From: Sphingobium scionense
GTDB lineage: Bacteria > Pseudomonadota > Alphaproteobacteria > Sphingomonadales > Sphingomonadaceae
DNA: 64,000 nucleotides
NCBI RefSeq assembly: GCF_014197035.1
Contig: NZ_JACIEU010000009.1
Location: 1-64,000, forward strand
Reading direction: 5' to 3'
Part shown: positions 16,431 through 24,601 of the stretch, one piece after another
Position numbering within the stretch: the stretch's first letter is position 1
Layout: each line of letters begins with the position of its first letter
Notes under the pieces: model-generated
The model's database searches: none
Told to the model about the DNA's origin: nothing
What the model saw: only the letters and a program-made list of their open reading frames with translations
Position numbers and translations under genes: made by a program

Positions 16431-18269
16431 TTGGTCGGATCATTGTCCCATCGGATTGTGGTGCTGTGCGGCATATTGTGCCTGGTGATGGTGCTGCTCG
16501 CCGGGCTGCTGCTCGACGGGTCTATGCAGATGCGCAGCAGCCTGGGCTGGGTGACGCATTCGTCGCAGGTGCTCAAGACCGCGAACCGGACGCTGGGCCA
16601 TTTGCAGCAGGCGGAGTCGGGCCAGCGCGGCTATACGCTGACCCGCAATCCCGAATTTGGCGAGACGGTTGCGGCCGAGATTGCTGCCGCCAAGCATGAT
16701 GCGGCCGCGCTGGTTAACCTGACCGCCGACAATTCCGCCCAGAATGAGCGGGCGCGGCAGGTGCGCGCGCTGGTGACGGAACGGGCCGCCAGTCTGGAAA
16801 AGGCTGCGGCAATGACCCGCGCCGGCGATTTTGCCGGGGCTCAGGCGTCGACCGCGACCGGGCGGGGCCGCTATCTTATGCTGATGGTCGAGGCGCGGGT
16901 CGGCGATCTGCTGGCCGAGGAGCGTTCGCTGTCGGTCGATCGCATGGGCGCGGTGGAGCGGCGGCTCAACTATATTCGCTGGCTGGTGCTGCTGGGCACG
17001 CCGCTGACGGTGGCGATCATCGTCATCATGGGCGTTGCGCTGATCCGCGGCATCCGCCGTCCGGTGGATGCGATGATGACGGTGATGGGCAAGCTGGGTG
17101 CGGGTGACCGTAGCGCGCGTATCGATGTCGCAATGCGGTCGAGCGAGTTCGAACGGCTGGCCGGTGGCTATAACGCGATGGCCGGCGAACTGGAGGCGGC
17201 GGTCGCCGACCAGGTAGACAGCGAGGAACGGCTGAAGGTCGCGAACCAGGAATTGAGCAGCAATGCCCAGGTGCTGCGCGAGCGCGGCGAGGTGATCGAA
17301 CTGCTGGGCGGCATGGCCCATCGGATGCAGGCGGCCCGCACCGACGAGGAACTGGCGGCGATCATCCGGGTGTTCGTGCCGCGCGTGCTGCCCGATATTC
17401 CCGGCGCGCTCTATGCCCATAATAATTCCCGCAACCTGCTGGTGCCGATTGCGGCCTGGGGCGGGCTGGAGGTCGAGCAGGCGGGCTTTGCGCCCGACCA
17501 GTGCTGGGCCTTGCGCCGCGGGCAGAGCCATTATGTGACCGAAGAGGGATCGGACATCGTCTGTGCCCATGTCGGGGCCGAGGCGGACCATTATCATTGC
17601 GAGCCGCTGCTGGCCGGCGGCGAGGTGATCGGCGTGCTCTATCTGCGCGGCGTGGTGGGGGCGGAGAACCGCTTCCGCCTGACCGTGCTGACCGAGAATA
17701 TCGCGTCTGCCCTGGTCAACCATCGCCTGCAGCGCGGTCTGCGCGAACAGACGATCCGCGATCCGCTGACCAGCCTGTTCAACCGTCGTTATATGGAAGA
17801 GACGCTGGCGCTGGAGATCGCCCGGGCCACGCGCACCGGCAGTCCGCTGAGCCTGGTGATGTGCGACATTGACCATTTCAAACGCTTCAACGACGAGTTC
17901 GGCCATGAGGCGGGCGACGCCGTATTGCAGGCGGTCGCATCGGAAATGCGCAGCCGCTTCCGTGACGGCGACGTCGTCTGCCGCTTTGGCGGCGAGGAGT
18001 TCACGATCATCGCACCGGGGACGTCGGCGGCGGTGCTGGCCGGCCGGGTGGAGATCGTCCGCCAGGCGATCAGCGAACTGATGGTGAGCCAGGGTGGCCG
18101 CACGCTGGGGGCGACCAGTATGTCGTTCGGCGTCGCCACCTGGGAAGAGAGCATGGAGCGCGACGGCTCCACCCTGATCAAGTCCGCCGACGCAGCCCTC
18201 TATCGCGCCAAGCGCGAGGGACGGAACCGGGTGGTGCTGGACGCGCGCGCGGAAGCGCTTTCAGCCTGA
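16431..18269 (+). CDS. Membrane diguanylate cyclase: CHASE3-HAMP-GAF-GGDEF
   Basis: A 612-residue sensor enzyme that would make cyclic di-GMP. It starts at TTG 16431 after a GGGAG site. Layout: membrane helix about 9-30, CHASE3 sensor about 35-180 (HLQQAESGQRGYTLTRNP is its signature), second helix about 185-207, HAMP about 208-260, a GAF-like domain about 300-430, and GGDEF to the end. The active site is GGEEF at 520-524, with an RxxD inhibitory site (RDGD) five residues before it, so the enzyme is likely active and feedback-controlled. No EAL domain is present. Confidence 0.9.
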   Translation: MVGSLSHRIVVLCGILCLVMVLLAGLLLDGSMQMRSSLGWVTHSSQVLKTANRTLGHLQQAESGQRGYTLTRNPEFGETVAAEIAAAKHDAAALVNLTADNSAQNERARQVRALVTERAASLEKAAAMTRAGDFAGAQASTATGRGRYLMLMVEARVGDLLAEERSLSVDRMGAVERRLNYIRWLVLLGTPLTVAIIVIMGVALIRGIRRPVDAMMTVMGKLGAGDRSARIDVAMRSSEFERLAGGYNAMAGELEAAVADQVDSEERLKVANQELSSNAQVLRERGEVIELLGGMAHRMQAARTDEELAAIIRVFVPRVLPDIPGALYAHNNSRNLLVPIAAWGGLEVEQAGFAPDQCWALRRGQSHYVTEEGSDIVCAHVGAEADHYHCEPLLAGGEVIGVLYLRGVVGAENRFRLTVLTENIASALVNHRLQRGLREQTIRDPLTSLFNRRYMEETLALEIARATRTGSPLSLVMCDIDHFKRFNDEFGHEAGDAVLQAVASEMRSRFRDGDVVCRFGGEEFTIIAPGTSAAVLAGRVEIVRQAISELMVSQGGRTLGATSMSFGVATWEESMERDGSTLIKSADAALYRAKREGRNRVVLDARAEALSA

Positions 18270-18275
18270 ATCGTC

Positions 18276-19136
18276 TCAGTCCTTGCCCTTGAGCGCAGCG
18301 GCTAGCGAGACGGTGGCGCTGCCGCGGCGGGCGGGGGCGGCCTGGCTGGCGTCGGGTTTCCAGCCGGACAGATAGATGAGCGCCATCTGTTCGGCAGTGC
18401 GGCCGTCGGGATCGGCAGCGTTGGCGAAATGGGCGGCGGCGCGCATCAGCACGTCGCGCGACAGGGCAGGCGGGCGGGTGGCGAGCGCATTGCCCGCGCC
18501 CATTCCACGCAGATCATGCATCAGCCGGACGATGTCGCCATAGCGGATATTAAGCGTCTCGCCGTCGGCGACCGGCATGGCGAAGCCGGCGCGGCTGAGG
18601 AGATCGCCGGCCGAGCGGACATCGACCTGGGGATGGACATGCTGTCCGGGCCGGTCGCCCTCGGCCGCGAGCAGGGCGGACTTGAGGCGGGCCAGGCTGC
18701 CGGCGCCGGCAAAGGCGGCGAGCATCAGCCCGTCGGGCCGCAGCACGCGGCGCATCAGGATCAGCGCGCCGGGCAGGTCATTGACGCTGTCGAGCGTGCC
18801 GCAGGCGATGACCAGATCGAAACTATTGTCGGCAAAGGGCAGGGCATCCTCGTCCGCCTGCACGCCACCGACCCGCTGCGCGGCGAGGAAGCCGGGATCG
18901 GCGCAGGCGACCCGCTTGCCCATGGCTTCGAGCGCGGCCTTCGCGCTGCCGTCCGGGCAGCCGACCAGCAACACTTCGGGCAGGTCGCGCTGCACATCGG
19001 CGAGCCGTTCGAGCAGTTCGTCCAGCATAGCGCGGTGGAGGAAGTCATGATCAGCAAAGGCGCCGAGCATCCGGTCGCGGTGGCGGGCGCGCAGGGCGCG
19101 GTCGAAAATGTCGGGACGGGTTTCGGGGGCAGTCAT
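18276..19136 (-). CDS. BioC/NDUFAF5-like SAM-dependent methyltransferase
   Basis: A 286-residue class I methyltransferase from ATG 19136. The N-terminus (DIFDRALRARHRDR) resembles the malonyl-ACP methyltransferase BioC and its mitochondrial relative NDUFAF5. The SAM-binding region has VLLVGCPDGSAK, with motif I as VGCPDG, and LPFADNSFDLVIACGTLDSVND. It lies convergent to the cyclase gene and divergent from comF. Whether it serves biotin synthesis or protein hydroxylation assembly cannot be told. Confidence 0.75.
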   Translation of the reverse strand: MTAPETRPDIFDRALRARHRDRMLGAFADHDFLHRAMLDELLERLADVQRDLPEVLLVGCPDGSAKAALEAMGKRVACADPGFLAAQRVGGVQADEDALPFADNSFDLVIACGTLDSVNDLPGALILMRRVLRPDGLMLAAFAGAGSLARLKSALLAAEGDRPGQHVHPQVDVRSAGDLLSRAGFAMPVADGETLNIRYGDIVRLMHDLRGMGAGNALATRPPALSRDVLMRAAAHFANAADPDGRTAEQMALIYLSGWKPDASQAAPARRGSATVSLAAALKGKD

Positions 19137-19177
19137 GGCGGGCCTTGTGCATCGGAGACGAAGCGCGGACAAGGCAG

Positions 19178-19924
19178 ATGATGTCGCTGGTCCCGCTTCT
19201 CAAGACCGTGATGCGTCCGGTCATGGATTATGCCCTTCCGCCCCGCTGCCCCGGATGCGGCGCGATCGTCGGCGCGGATCATGGTTTCTGCCTCGATTGC
19301 TGGAGCGGGATGCGGTTTCTGGGGCCGCCCTGCTGCGCGCGCTGTGGCCTGCCGTTCGCGCATGAGATGGGGGAGGGGGCGGCTTGTGGCGCCTGCCTGG
19401 CGGAGCCGCCACCGTTCGACAGTGCGCGGGCGGTGCTGGCCTATGGCGATGTCGCGCGGACGGTGGCGCTGCGGTTGAAATATGGGCGGCGGATCGGCCT
19501 TGCCCGACTGGTGGCGGGACAGATGCTGCGCCATGTGCCGGCGGATAGGGAGGGCGCGCTGATCGTGCCGGTGCCGCTGCATCGCTGGCGGCTGTGGGGG
19601 CGCGGCTTCAACCAGTCGGCGCTGATCGCCGATCATCTGGGGCGGCTGACGGGGCTGGCGGTGGACAAGCATGGCCTGCGCCGGGTGAAGCGGACGCAGC
19701 CCTTGCGGGGAATGAATCCGAAACAGCGGGCGCAGGCGGTGCGTGGCGCCTTTGCGCTGGCGCAGGGGCATGGGCTGGCCGGGCAGGTGATAGTGCTGGT
19801 CGACGATGTTCATACCAGCGGGGCGACGGCGGCAGCCTGTGCCAGGTTGCTCAAGGCCGGCGGTGCGCGCGAGGTGCATTTGCTGTGCTGGGCGCGCGCC
19901 CTGCCCAGAACCGCCGACGATTGA
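19178..19924 (+). CDS. ComF-family phosphoribosyltransferase-like protein
   Basis: A 248-residue cytoplasmic protein. The N-terminus carries three Cys-x-x-Cys-type pairs (CPGCG, CLDC, CARCG) plus CGAC, a zinc-finger region. The C-terminal phosphoribosyltransferase fold has the PRPP loop VLVDDVHTSGAT. Related to ComF, linked to DNA uptake in competent bacteria; in many alphaproteobacteria it is simply a conserved gene of unknown role. It has tandem ATGs at 19178 and 19181 after AAGG. It leads a four-gene run with grxC, a nitrilase and DUF1178. Confidence 0.85.
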   Translation: MMSLVPLLKTVMRPVMDYALPPRCPGCGAIVGADHGFCLDCWSGMRFLGPPCCARCGLPFAHEMGEGAACGACLAEPPPFDSARAVLAYGDVARTVALRLKYGRRIGLARLVAGQMLRHVPADREGALIVPVPLHRWRLWGRGFNQSALIADHLGRLTGLAVDKHGLRRVKRTQPLRGMNPKQRAQAVRGAFALAQGHGLAGQVIVLVDDVHTSGATAAACARLLKAGGAREVHLLCWARALPRTADD

Positions 19925-19974
19925 CAAAGCGCGCATTCCCCCCAATTTCGGGGTAAAGGAGTTTTAACAAGATA

Positions 19975-20232
19975 ATGGCAAAGGTCGAAATCTATACCAA
20001 GGACTGGTGCGGCTATTGCGCGCGGGCCAAGGCACTGCTGGAGGGCAAGGGTGTTGCCTTCGAGGAATATGACATCTCGCTGGGCGGTCCAAAGCGCGAG
20101 GAAATGCTGGAGCGGGCGCCCGGGCGCAGCACCGTGCCGCAGATCTTCATCGACGGCCAGCATATCGGCGGCAGCGACGACCTCGCCGCGCTGAACCGCG
20201 AGGGCAAGCTCGACCCGCTGCTGGGCCTGTAA
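19975..20232 (+). CDS. grxC: Glutaredoxin 3
   Basis: An 85-residue glutaredoxin with the dithiol active site CGYC at residues 12-15 and the cis-proline segment STVPQIFIDG followed by the GG of QHIGGSDD for glutathione binding. Length is typical. It reduces disulfides using glutathione in the cytoplasm. An AAAGGAG lies 13 bases upstream of the start. The nitrilase gene begins 5 bases after its stop. Confidence 0.93.
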   Translation: MAKVEIYTKDWCGYCARAKALLEGKGVAFEEYDISLGGPKREEMLERAPGRSTVPQIFIDGQHIGGSDDLAALNREGKLDPLLGL

Positions 20233-20237
20233 GCCCG

Positions 20238-21068
20238 ATGCGCGCCGCGATCTTCCAGATGACGACCGGGATCGACCCGGTCGCCAATGCCGCCGCGATT
20301 CAGGAGGCGGCGGCGCGCGCCAAGGGGGAGGGGGCGGACATGCTCTTCACCCCGGAAATGGCGGGTTATCTGGACCGCGATCGTAAGCGCGCGGCAGAAA
20401 CTTTGCGCGGCGAGGCGGACGATATCGTGCTGGCCGCGGTGCGCGAGGCGGCGGCGCGCGAGGGGCTTTGGGTCCATATCGGGTCGCTGCCGCTCAAGGA
20501 TGCGCGCAGCGACGGGCGCTGGGCCAATCGCAGCTTCATGATCGACGATCAGGGCGAAATACGGGCGCGCTACGACAAGATCCATCTGTTCGACGTCAAC
20601 CTGGCATCGGGCGAAAGCTGGCGCGAATCCTCGGTCTATGGGCCGGGGACAAGCGTGGTGGCGGTCGATACGCCCTGGGCGCGGATGGGCTTTTCCATCT
20701 GCTACGACATGCGCTTTCCCGATCTCTACCGCGCGCTGACCAATGCGGGGGCGACCGTGCTGCTGGCGCCGGCGGCCTTCACCGTGCCCACGGGGCAGGC
20801 GCACTGGCATGTGCTGCTGCGCGCCCGCGCGATCGAGGCGGGCTGTTTCCTGATCGCCGCCGCGCAGGCGGGCGAGCATCAGGACGGGCGCACCACCTAT
20901 GGCCATAGCCTGGTGGTCGATCCATGGGGCGATGTGCTGCTGGACATGGGCGAGGGCGCGGGGCTGGCCCTTGCCGATCTCGACCTCAGCCGCGTAGAGG
21001 CGGTACGCGGGCGGGTGCCCGCCATCGCCAATCGGCGCGTGATACCACAGGATGTTGAGATCAGGTGA
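20238..21068 (+). CDS. Carbon-nitrogen hydrolase, Nit1-like
   Basis: A 276-residue nitrilase-superfamily amidase. The catalytic Glu is in FTPEMAGY, Lys in YDKIHLFDV and Cys in SICYDMRFP. The order and spacing match the Nit1/deaminated-glutathione amidase group, which repairs deaminated glutathione. Being next to glutaredoxin supports this reading, but it is inferred from context. Its stop overlaps the GTG start of the DUF1178 gene. Confidence 0.87.
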   Translation: MRAAIFQMTTGIDPVANAAAIQEAAARAKGEGADMLFTPEMAGYLDRDRKRAAETLRGEADDIVLAAVREAAAREGLWVHIGSLPLKDARSDGRWANRSFMIDDQGEIRARYDKIHLFDVNLASGESWRESSVYGPGTSVVAVDTPWARMGFSICYDMRFPDLYRALTNAGATVLLAPAAFTVPTGQAHWHVLLRARAIEAGCFLIAAAQAGEHQDGRTTYGHSLVVDPWGDVLLDMGEGAGLALADLDLSRVEAVRGRVPAIANRRVIPQDVEIR

Positions 21069-21553
21069 TCGTTTTCGACCTTAAGTGCGAAGGCCAGGGC
21101 CATGTGTTCGAGGCCTGGTTTGGTTCCAGTGCAGATTATGCCGACCAGAAGGCGCGCGGCCTGCTCGCCTGTCCGCTGTGTGGTGACACGCGCATCGGCA
21201 AGGCGCTGATGGCGCCGGCGGTGGCGGCCAAGGGCAATCAACGGCGCGAGATCATTCCGCAACAACAGTCGGCGGCTGAAGCGGAGACGGCGCCGGTCGC
21301 GGCCGGGCCGGACGAGGCAAAGATGCGCGCGCTGGTCAAGGCGCTGGCGGACGCACAGAAGAAGGTGCTGGAAGGCTCGACCTGGGTCGGACGCGGCTTT
21401 GCCGAGCAGGCCCGCGCCATGCATTATGGCGAGCAGGACAAGGACAGCATCCATGGCGAGGTCGCCCCGGCCGAAGCCAAGGCACTGGCCGAGGAAGGCA
21501 TTAATGTCGCGCAACTGCCCTTTCCGGTGATTCCGCCCGAAGCGAAGAATTGA
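21065..21553 (+). CDS. DUF1178-family protein
   Basis: A 162-residue protein starting at GTG 21065, overlapping the nitrilase stop (GTGA). The N-terminus has CEGQGHVFEAWF and then CPLCG, with cysteines spaced as in a zinc ribbon. The centre is low in structure and Ala/Glu-rich. This family is very often next to grxC and nitrilase in alphaproteobacteria. Function unknown. The tRNA-Arg gene begins 36 bases later. Confidence 0.88.
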   Translation: MIVFDLKCEGQGHVFEAWFGSSADYADQKARGLLACPLCGDTRIGKALMAPAVAAKGNQRREIIPQQQSAAEAETAPVAAGPDEAKMRALVKALADAQKKVLEGSTWVGRGFAEQARAMHYGEQDKDSIHGEVAPAEAKALAEEGINVAQLPFPVIPPEAKN

Positions 21554-21589
21554 CCGCGCGGGCCGCGCATAATAGAGCCGGCGCTGCGT

Positions 21590-21666
21590 GCACCCGTAGC
21601 TCAGCAGGATAGAGCATCAGATTCCTAATCTGAGGGCCATGGGTTCGAATCCCGTCGGGTGCACCA
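21590..21666 (+). tRNA. tRNA-Arg (anticodon CCT), with encoded CCA
   Basis: The sequence folds as a full cloverleaf. The acceptor arms are GCACCCG at 21590-21596 and CGGGTGC at 21656-21662, followed by A and CCA. The anticodon stem TCAGA/TCTGA holds the loop TTCCTAA, giving anticodon CCT. The T loop GGTTCGAATCC is canonical. Its 3' half is where the mobile element joins the chromosome. Confidence 0.95.
21625..21666. other. Probable left attachment site (attL) in the tRNA 3' half
   Basis: The serine recombinase reading frame enters the tRNA gene from the right and ends in its anticodon loop, so this 42-base tRNA segment is the likely chromosome/ICE junction identity region. A second copy (attR) should exist at the other end of the ICE; none was seen before 64 kb. 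The exact crossover is not known. Confidence 0.5.
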
Positions 21667-23322
21667 TTTCGGTTCAAAACCACGAACGCCTAGCACCGCC
21701 GCCTCTACGCCAGAGGCGGCGGTCAAGGTTCTAAGCAGTTCGCTGCGCTGACCGCGGATGCGGACCTCGGTCTTACTGATCACTTCGACTCGTTGCGCAA
21801 CGGCACGGATATGGTCGCGAGCGAACGACCCATCGTTGTTGCGCAGCTTCTTGCGGGCCGCCTTCGCGAAGGCCCGAAGACTTTCCGGTGTGATTGCCGG
21901 ACCAATCTTTTCGATGTGCGATACCGCACGGTCAGCGTCGCCGCGCGCCTGATCCCGGGTTGCGGCCAGTTCGGCAATGCGGTCCTTGAGCGACGGGTCG
22001 CTCATATCGAGCACGCCATTCTCGATGGCCTCGTAGAGCCGCTTGAGCTTGGCTTCGGCTTCCGTCGCCCGGCGCTCAAGATCGGCAACGTGCAGTCGGC
22101 GCTGGGCGACCCAGTCGTCCCTGCGTTCGAGGATCTGGTCCATAAGCGCTTCCAGCCGCACCGGTTCAAGCAGCCGCTTCTCGATATGCGCGATGACGGC
22201 GTCGTTCAGCCGGTCCATGGGCACGGTGATGCCGGGGCAACCCTTCACGCCCTGTCGGGCCTTGGTCGCGCAGGTGTAGTACCGATATTCCTTGCCGGTG
22301 TTGCTGGTCCCGGTCCGCAGCGTCATCGCGCCGCCGCAGCAAGCGCAGAAGCAGATGCCTGTAAGCAGTGTAGGACCACCCACTGCCATCGGCGGCATCA
22401 TCTTCGGGCTTCGCGCCTTCAGCGACCGCTGCACGGTTTCGAACTCAACCTCTGAGATGATAGCCGGCACTTCCATGATCGCATGCTCGCTCTCCGGCTT
22501 GGGCCGCCGGGTCTTGTGATCGCGCGTATTGAACCGGTGTTGGCCGATATAGGTCGTGCGGGTCAGTATTTGGTGAACAGCTCCCACACCCCATCGCCCA
22601 CCATCACGGGTGCGGATGTTGTTCTCGTTGAGCCAGCTCGCAATCGCCTTGAGTCCCATCGGCCCGCGATCTTCAACCCCGTTCAACGCCATTCGGTAAA
22701 TGCGCCGCACCGTTTCAGCCTGAATCGGATCGACTTCCAGCGCCTTTTTGATCTTTGCCCCGCGCTGCCCGGCTGCCACGATCCGGTAGCCGATCGGTGC
22801 CCGTGCGCCATTCCAGAAGCCCTGCCGGGCGTTCTCGTTCATGGCGCGCAGGGTGTGCTTGCCGTTCTCCTTCGACTGATACTCGTCGAACAGGGTCATG
22901 ATCTGCCGCATCATGACACTCATCGGATCATCGCCAAGGTCCTGGGTGATCGAGACAAGCCTAACCCCGTTCTTGGCCAGCTTGCGGACATAGAACTCGA
23001 ATTGGAACTGATCGCGGAAGAAGCGCGAGAAACTGTGAACGACGATCACGGTAAACGCAGGCGGCTTGCTCATCGCCGCTTCGATCATCGCCTGGAATGC
23101 AGGTCGGCGATCATCGGTGGCAGTGTTACCCGGTTCGACGAATGTGTCAGCAACCTCCCAGCCGCGTGACAGACAATAGCTTTCGATCTGACGACGCTGG
23201 TCAGGGATCGACAGGTCGCTTTCGGCCTGTTTGCTGGTCGAGACGCGCAGATAAAGCGCAGCGCGCGCGGTGGTGGCAACCGGCACCACCTCCTGATCCG
23301 GTCGGCGGGCCGTGCTGGTCAT
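21625..23322 (-). CDS. Large serine recombinase (ICE integrase)
   Basis: A 565-residue site-specific recombinase. The resolvase catalytic domain has the nucleophile Ser28 in YLRVSTSKQ. A Recombinase domain follows (GYRIVAAGQRGAK, then RGPMGLKAIASWLNEN), then a zinc ribbon (CACCGG and YYTC...GCPG), and a long coiled coil at about 420-500. It integrates and excises the element. The last 13 residues, WCTRRDSNPWPSD, and the TAG stop are encoded by the antisense of tRNA-Arg, so the gene's 3' end is supplied by the host tRNA in the integrated state. A small gene precedes it in the same direction. Confidence 0.92.
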   Translation of the reverse strand: MTSTARRPDQEVVPVATTARAALYLRVSTSKQAESDLSIPDQRRQIESYCLSRGWEVADTFVEPGNTATDDRRPAFQAMIEAAMSKPPAFTVIVVHSFSRFFRDQFQFEFYVRKLAKNGVRLVSITQDLGDDPMSVMMRQIMTLFDEYQSKENGKHTLRAMNENARQGFWNGARAPIGYRIVAAGQRGAKIKKALEVDPIQAETVRRIYRMALNGVEDRGPMGLKAIASWLNENNIRTRDGGRWGVGAVHQILTRTTYIGQHRFNTRDHKTRRPKPESEHAIMEVPAIISEVEFETVQRSLKARSPKMMPPMAVGGPTLLTGICFCACCGGAMTLRTGTSNTGKEYRYYTCATKARQGVKGCPGITVPMDRLNDAVIAHIEKRLLEPVRLEALMDQILERRDDWVAQRRLHVADLERRATEAEAKLKRLYEAIENGVLDMSDPSLKDRIAELAATRDQARGDADRAVSHIEKIGPAITPESLRAFAKAARKKLRNNDGSFARDHIRAVAQRVEVISKTEVRIRGQRSELLRTLTAASGVEAAVLGVRGFEPKWCTRRDSNPWPSD

Positions 23323-23340
23323 GGCTTACTACTCCTCAGA

Positions 23341-23577
23341 TCACGGCAGCGGACCAAACAGCTTGTCGAGTTCGCTGCGCAAATGGCCTTCGATGACGCG
23401 CAGTTCAGCGTCGCTGATCGGAACCTGATCGGGCCAGTCATCTGAGACAGCGATCTCTGTGTCTGTCTTGCCGACATATGCGCGTTGCGGCGGTGCCTTA
23501 ACATAATCATGCAGGTCACCAATGTCTTGCGACCATTTGCGTGGCGCGCGGATCCGGCGTTTGCGTGGCAGCGGCAT
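23341..23577 (-). CDS. Small conserved ICE protein upstream of the recombinase
   Basis: A 78-residue protein from ATG 23577; an alternative ATG at 23598 adds seven residues. The N-terminus is very basic (MPLPRKRRIRAPRKWSQ) and the C-terminal half is acidic and helical. Its stop is 18 bases before the recombinase start, so they are likely cotranscribed. It could be a recombination accessory or directionality factor. That is position-based inference, since I do not recognise the family. Confidence 0.5.
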   Translation of the reverse strand: MPLPRKRRIRAPRKWSQDIGDLHDYVKAPPQRAYVGKTDTEIAVSDDWPDQVPISDAELRVIEGHLRSELDKLFGPLP

Positions 23578-23644
23578 GGGCCGATGCTGTCGCTGCATAT
23601 CGCGTCGCGCAAACCCTGATTACCAGCGTAGTGCAGATACGTGC

Positions 23645-24136
23645 TCACGGCGCTTCCGGCGTAGCCGCCTCGAATCGTTGGAGCGCTTCATCGTCACTTG
23701 CCGCTGCCATCAGCGCCACCCAATCATCGGGCGGGTTGCCGCTGTCGAGCATCTTGCGGAACACAGCATAGGCATCAGACTTCGAGCCATAGGTCCGCAG
23801 GTTGTTCTCGTCATTCACCCAGGCGAACACGATCACCTTGGCGCTGCTGCTGTAGCGGAAGAACAATCGAAACCGCCCGCCGCCGAACTTGGCCCGGAAC
23901 CAGTGTTTCCGCGCATCGCCGAGTGTGCCGCCTTGGCGGTATTCAGGACGGGTGGGATCCTGCGGGATCTTCTCGAACACCAACTGGCGCAGGGCAGCGA
24001 GCAGCTTCGCGTTGGCCGACTTGCGCCAGCCGCGCGGGTCTTTTGCTTGCGCCTTCTCGGCCGCCGCTGCCAACCTCTCGATCTGATCGAGGAACAGCGG
24101 ATGGGCGAATAGCTGCCACCCGTTCACCTCCAGCAT
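23645..24136 (-). CDS. yhaV: YhaV-family type II toxin
   Basis: A 163-residue protein matching the YhaV ribonuclease toxins: MLEVNGWQLFAHPLF at the N-terminus and RYSSSAKVIVFAWVNDENNLRTYG in the core. Length matches the family (about 150). It degrades RNA when free of antitoxin. Its start overlaps the end of the prlF antitoxin gene, the standard order and spacing. It probably helps keep the ICE in the cell. Confidence 0.88.
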   Translation of the reverse strand: MLEVNGWQLFAHPLFLDQIERLAAAAEKAQAKDPRGWRKSANAKLLAALRQLVFEKIPQDPTRPEYRQGGTLGDARKHWFRAKFGGGRFRLFFRYSSSAKVIVFAWVNDENNLRTYGSKSDAYAVFRKMLDSGNPPDDWVALMAAASDDEALQRFEAATPEAP

Positions 24137-24462
24137 TACAGATCGACGTCGCCATCGATCGGCGCTTCGAGGTCAACCTTCACACCTTCGGTCAGCGCCG
24201 CAAGACGCTCGGCTAGTGCCGGCGTCAGCGCAGTGACCGCCTCGGGTCGCCGGGCAATGTCGTCGGCAAGGAACGCCAGGAACCGGTCAATGGCGGGGTC
24301 TTCGTTATCGACCTCCGCGCGGTGGACCGACACGCCGCGCTCGTCGACTCGGAACGCGATCTTGCCGCCATAATCGACGCCAAGTGCGGTCCGGACCGAC
24401 TTCGGAACCGTGGTCTGGCCCTTGGCGGTGATGGTGCTGATCTCTTCAAGCATTGCGGACAT
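24136..24462 (-). CDS. prlF: PrlF-family antitoxin (AbrB/SpoVT-like)
   Basis: A 108-residue antitoxin. The swapped-hairpin AbrB fold is visible at residues 5-50 (ISTITAKGQTTVPKSVRTAL). The C-terminal part, acidic and helical, would block the toxin. It lies first in the antitoxin-toxin operon and its stop codon overlaps the yhaV start. Such antitoxins repress their own promoter, which would lie in the gap before the divergent DUF932 leader. Confidence 0.87.
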   Translation of the reverse strand: MSAMLEEISTITAKGQTTVPKSVRTALGVDYGGKIAFRVDERGVSVHRAEVDNEDPAIDRFLAFLADDIARRPEAVTALTPALAERLAALTEGVKVDLEAPIDGDVDL

Positions 24463-24518
24463 GGCGGTCTCCTATACGCCTGCTGCTCGTAAGGAGATCG
24501 CATTACAAAGTCAAGAAG

Positions 24519-24601
24519 AGAGGAAGAGGGCGGCGGCTGTCGCCGTGACGGTTCGAGTGTCGGGAGAGAGGCTCTCGGCCGGGCCGTCGCGGAGACATGT
24601 C
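24519..24601 (+). promoter_or_regulatory. Conserved structured leader upstream of the DUF932 gene (copy 1)
   Basis: These 83 bases directly before the ATG are closely similar over the whole length to 25846-25928 before the parB-like gene. Shared blocks are AGAGGAAGAGGGCGGCG, TGACGGTTCGAG and CGGCCGGGCCGTC. The arms GACGG and CCGTC can form an outer stem around an inner hairpin (GAGAG, AGG loop, CTCTC). A GGAG sits 8-9 bases before the ATG. It may be a cis-acting RNA or protein-binding element. Confidence 0.55.

Noticed and set aside
16440..17906. A 488-codon minus-strand frame
   Set aside because: Antisense to the CHASE3-GGDEF gene; no recognisable domain and a His/Gln-rich composition typical of shadows.
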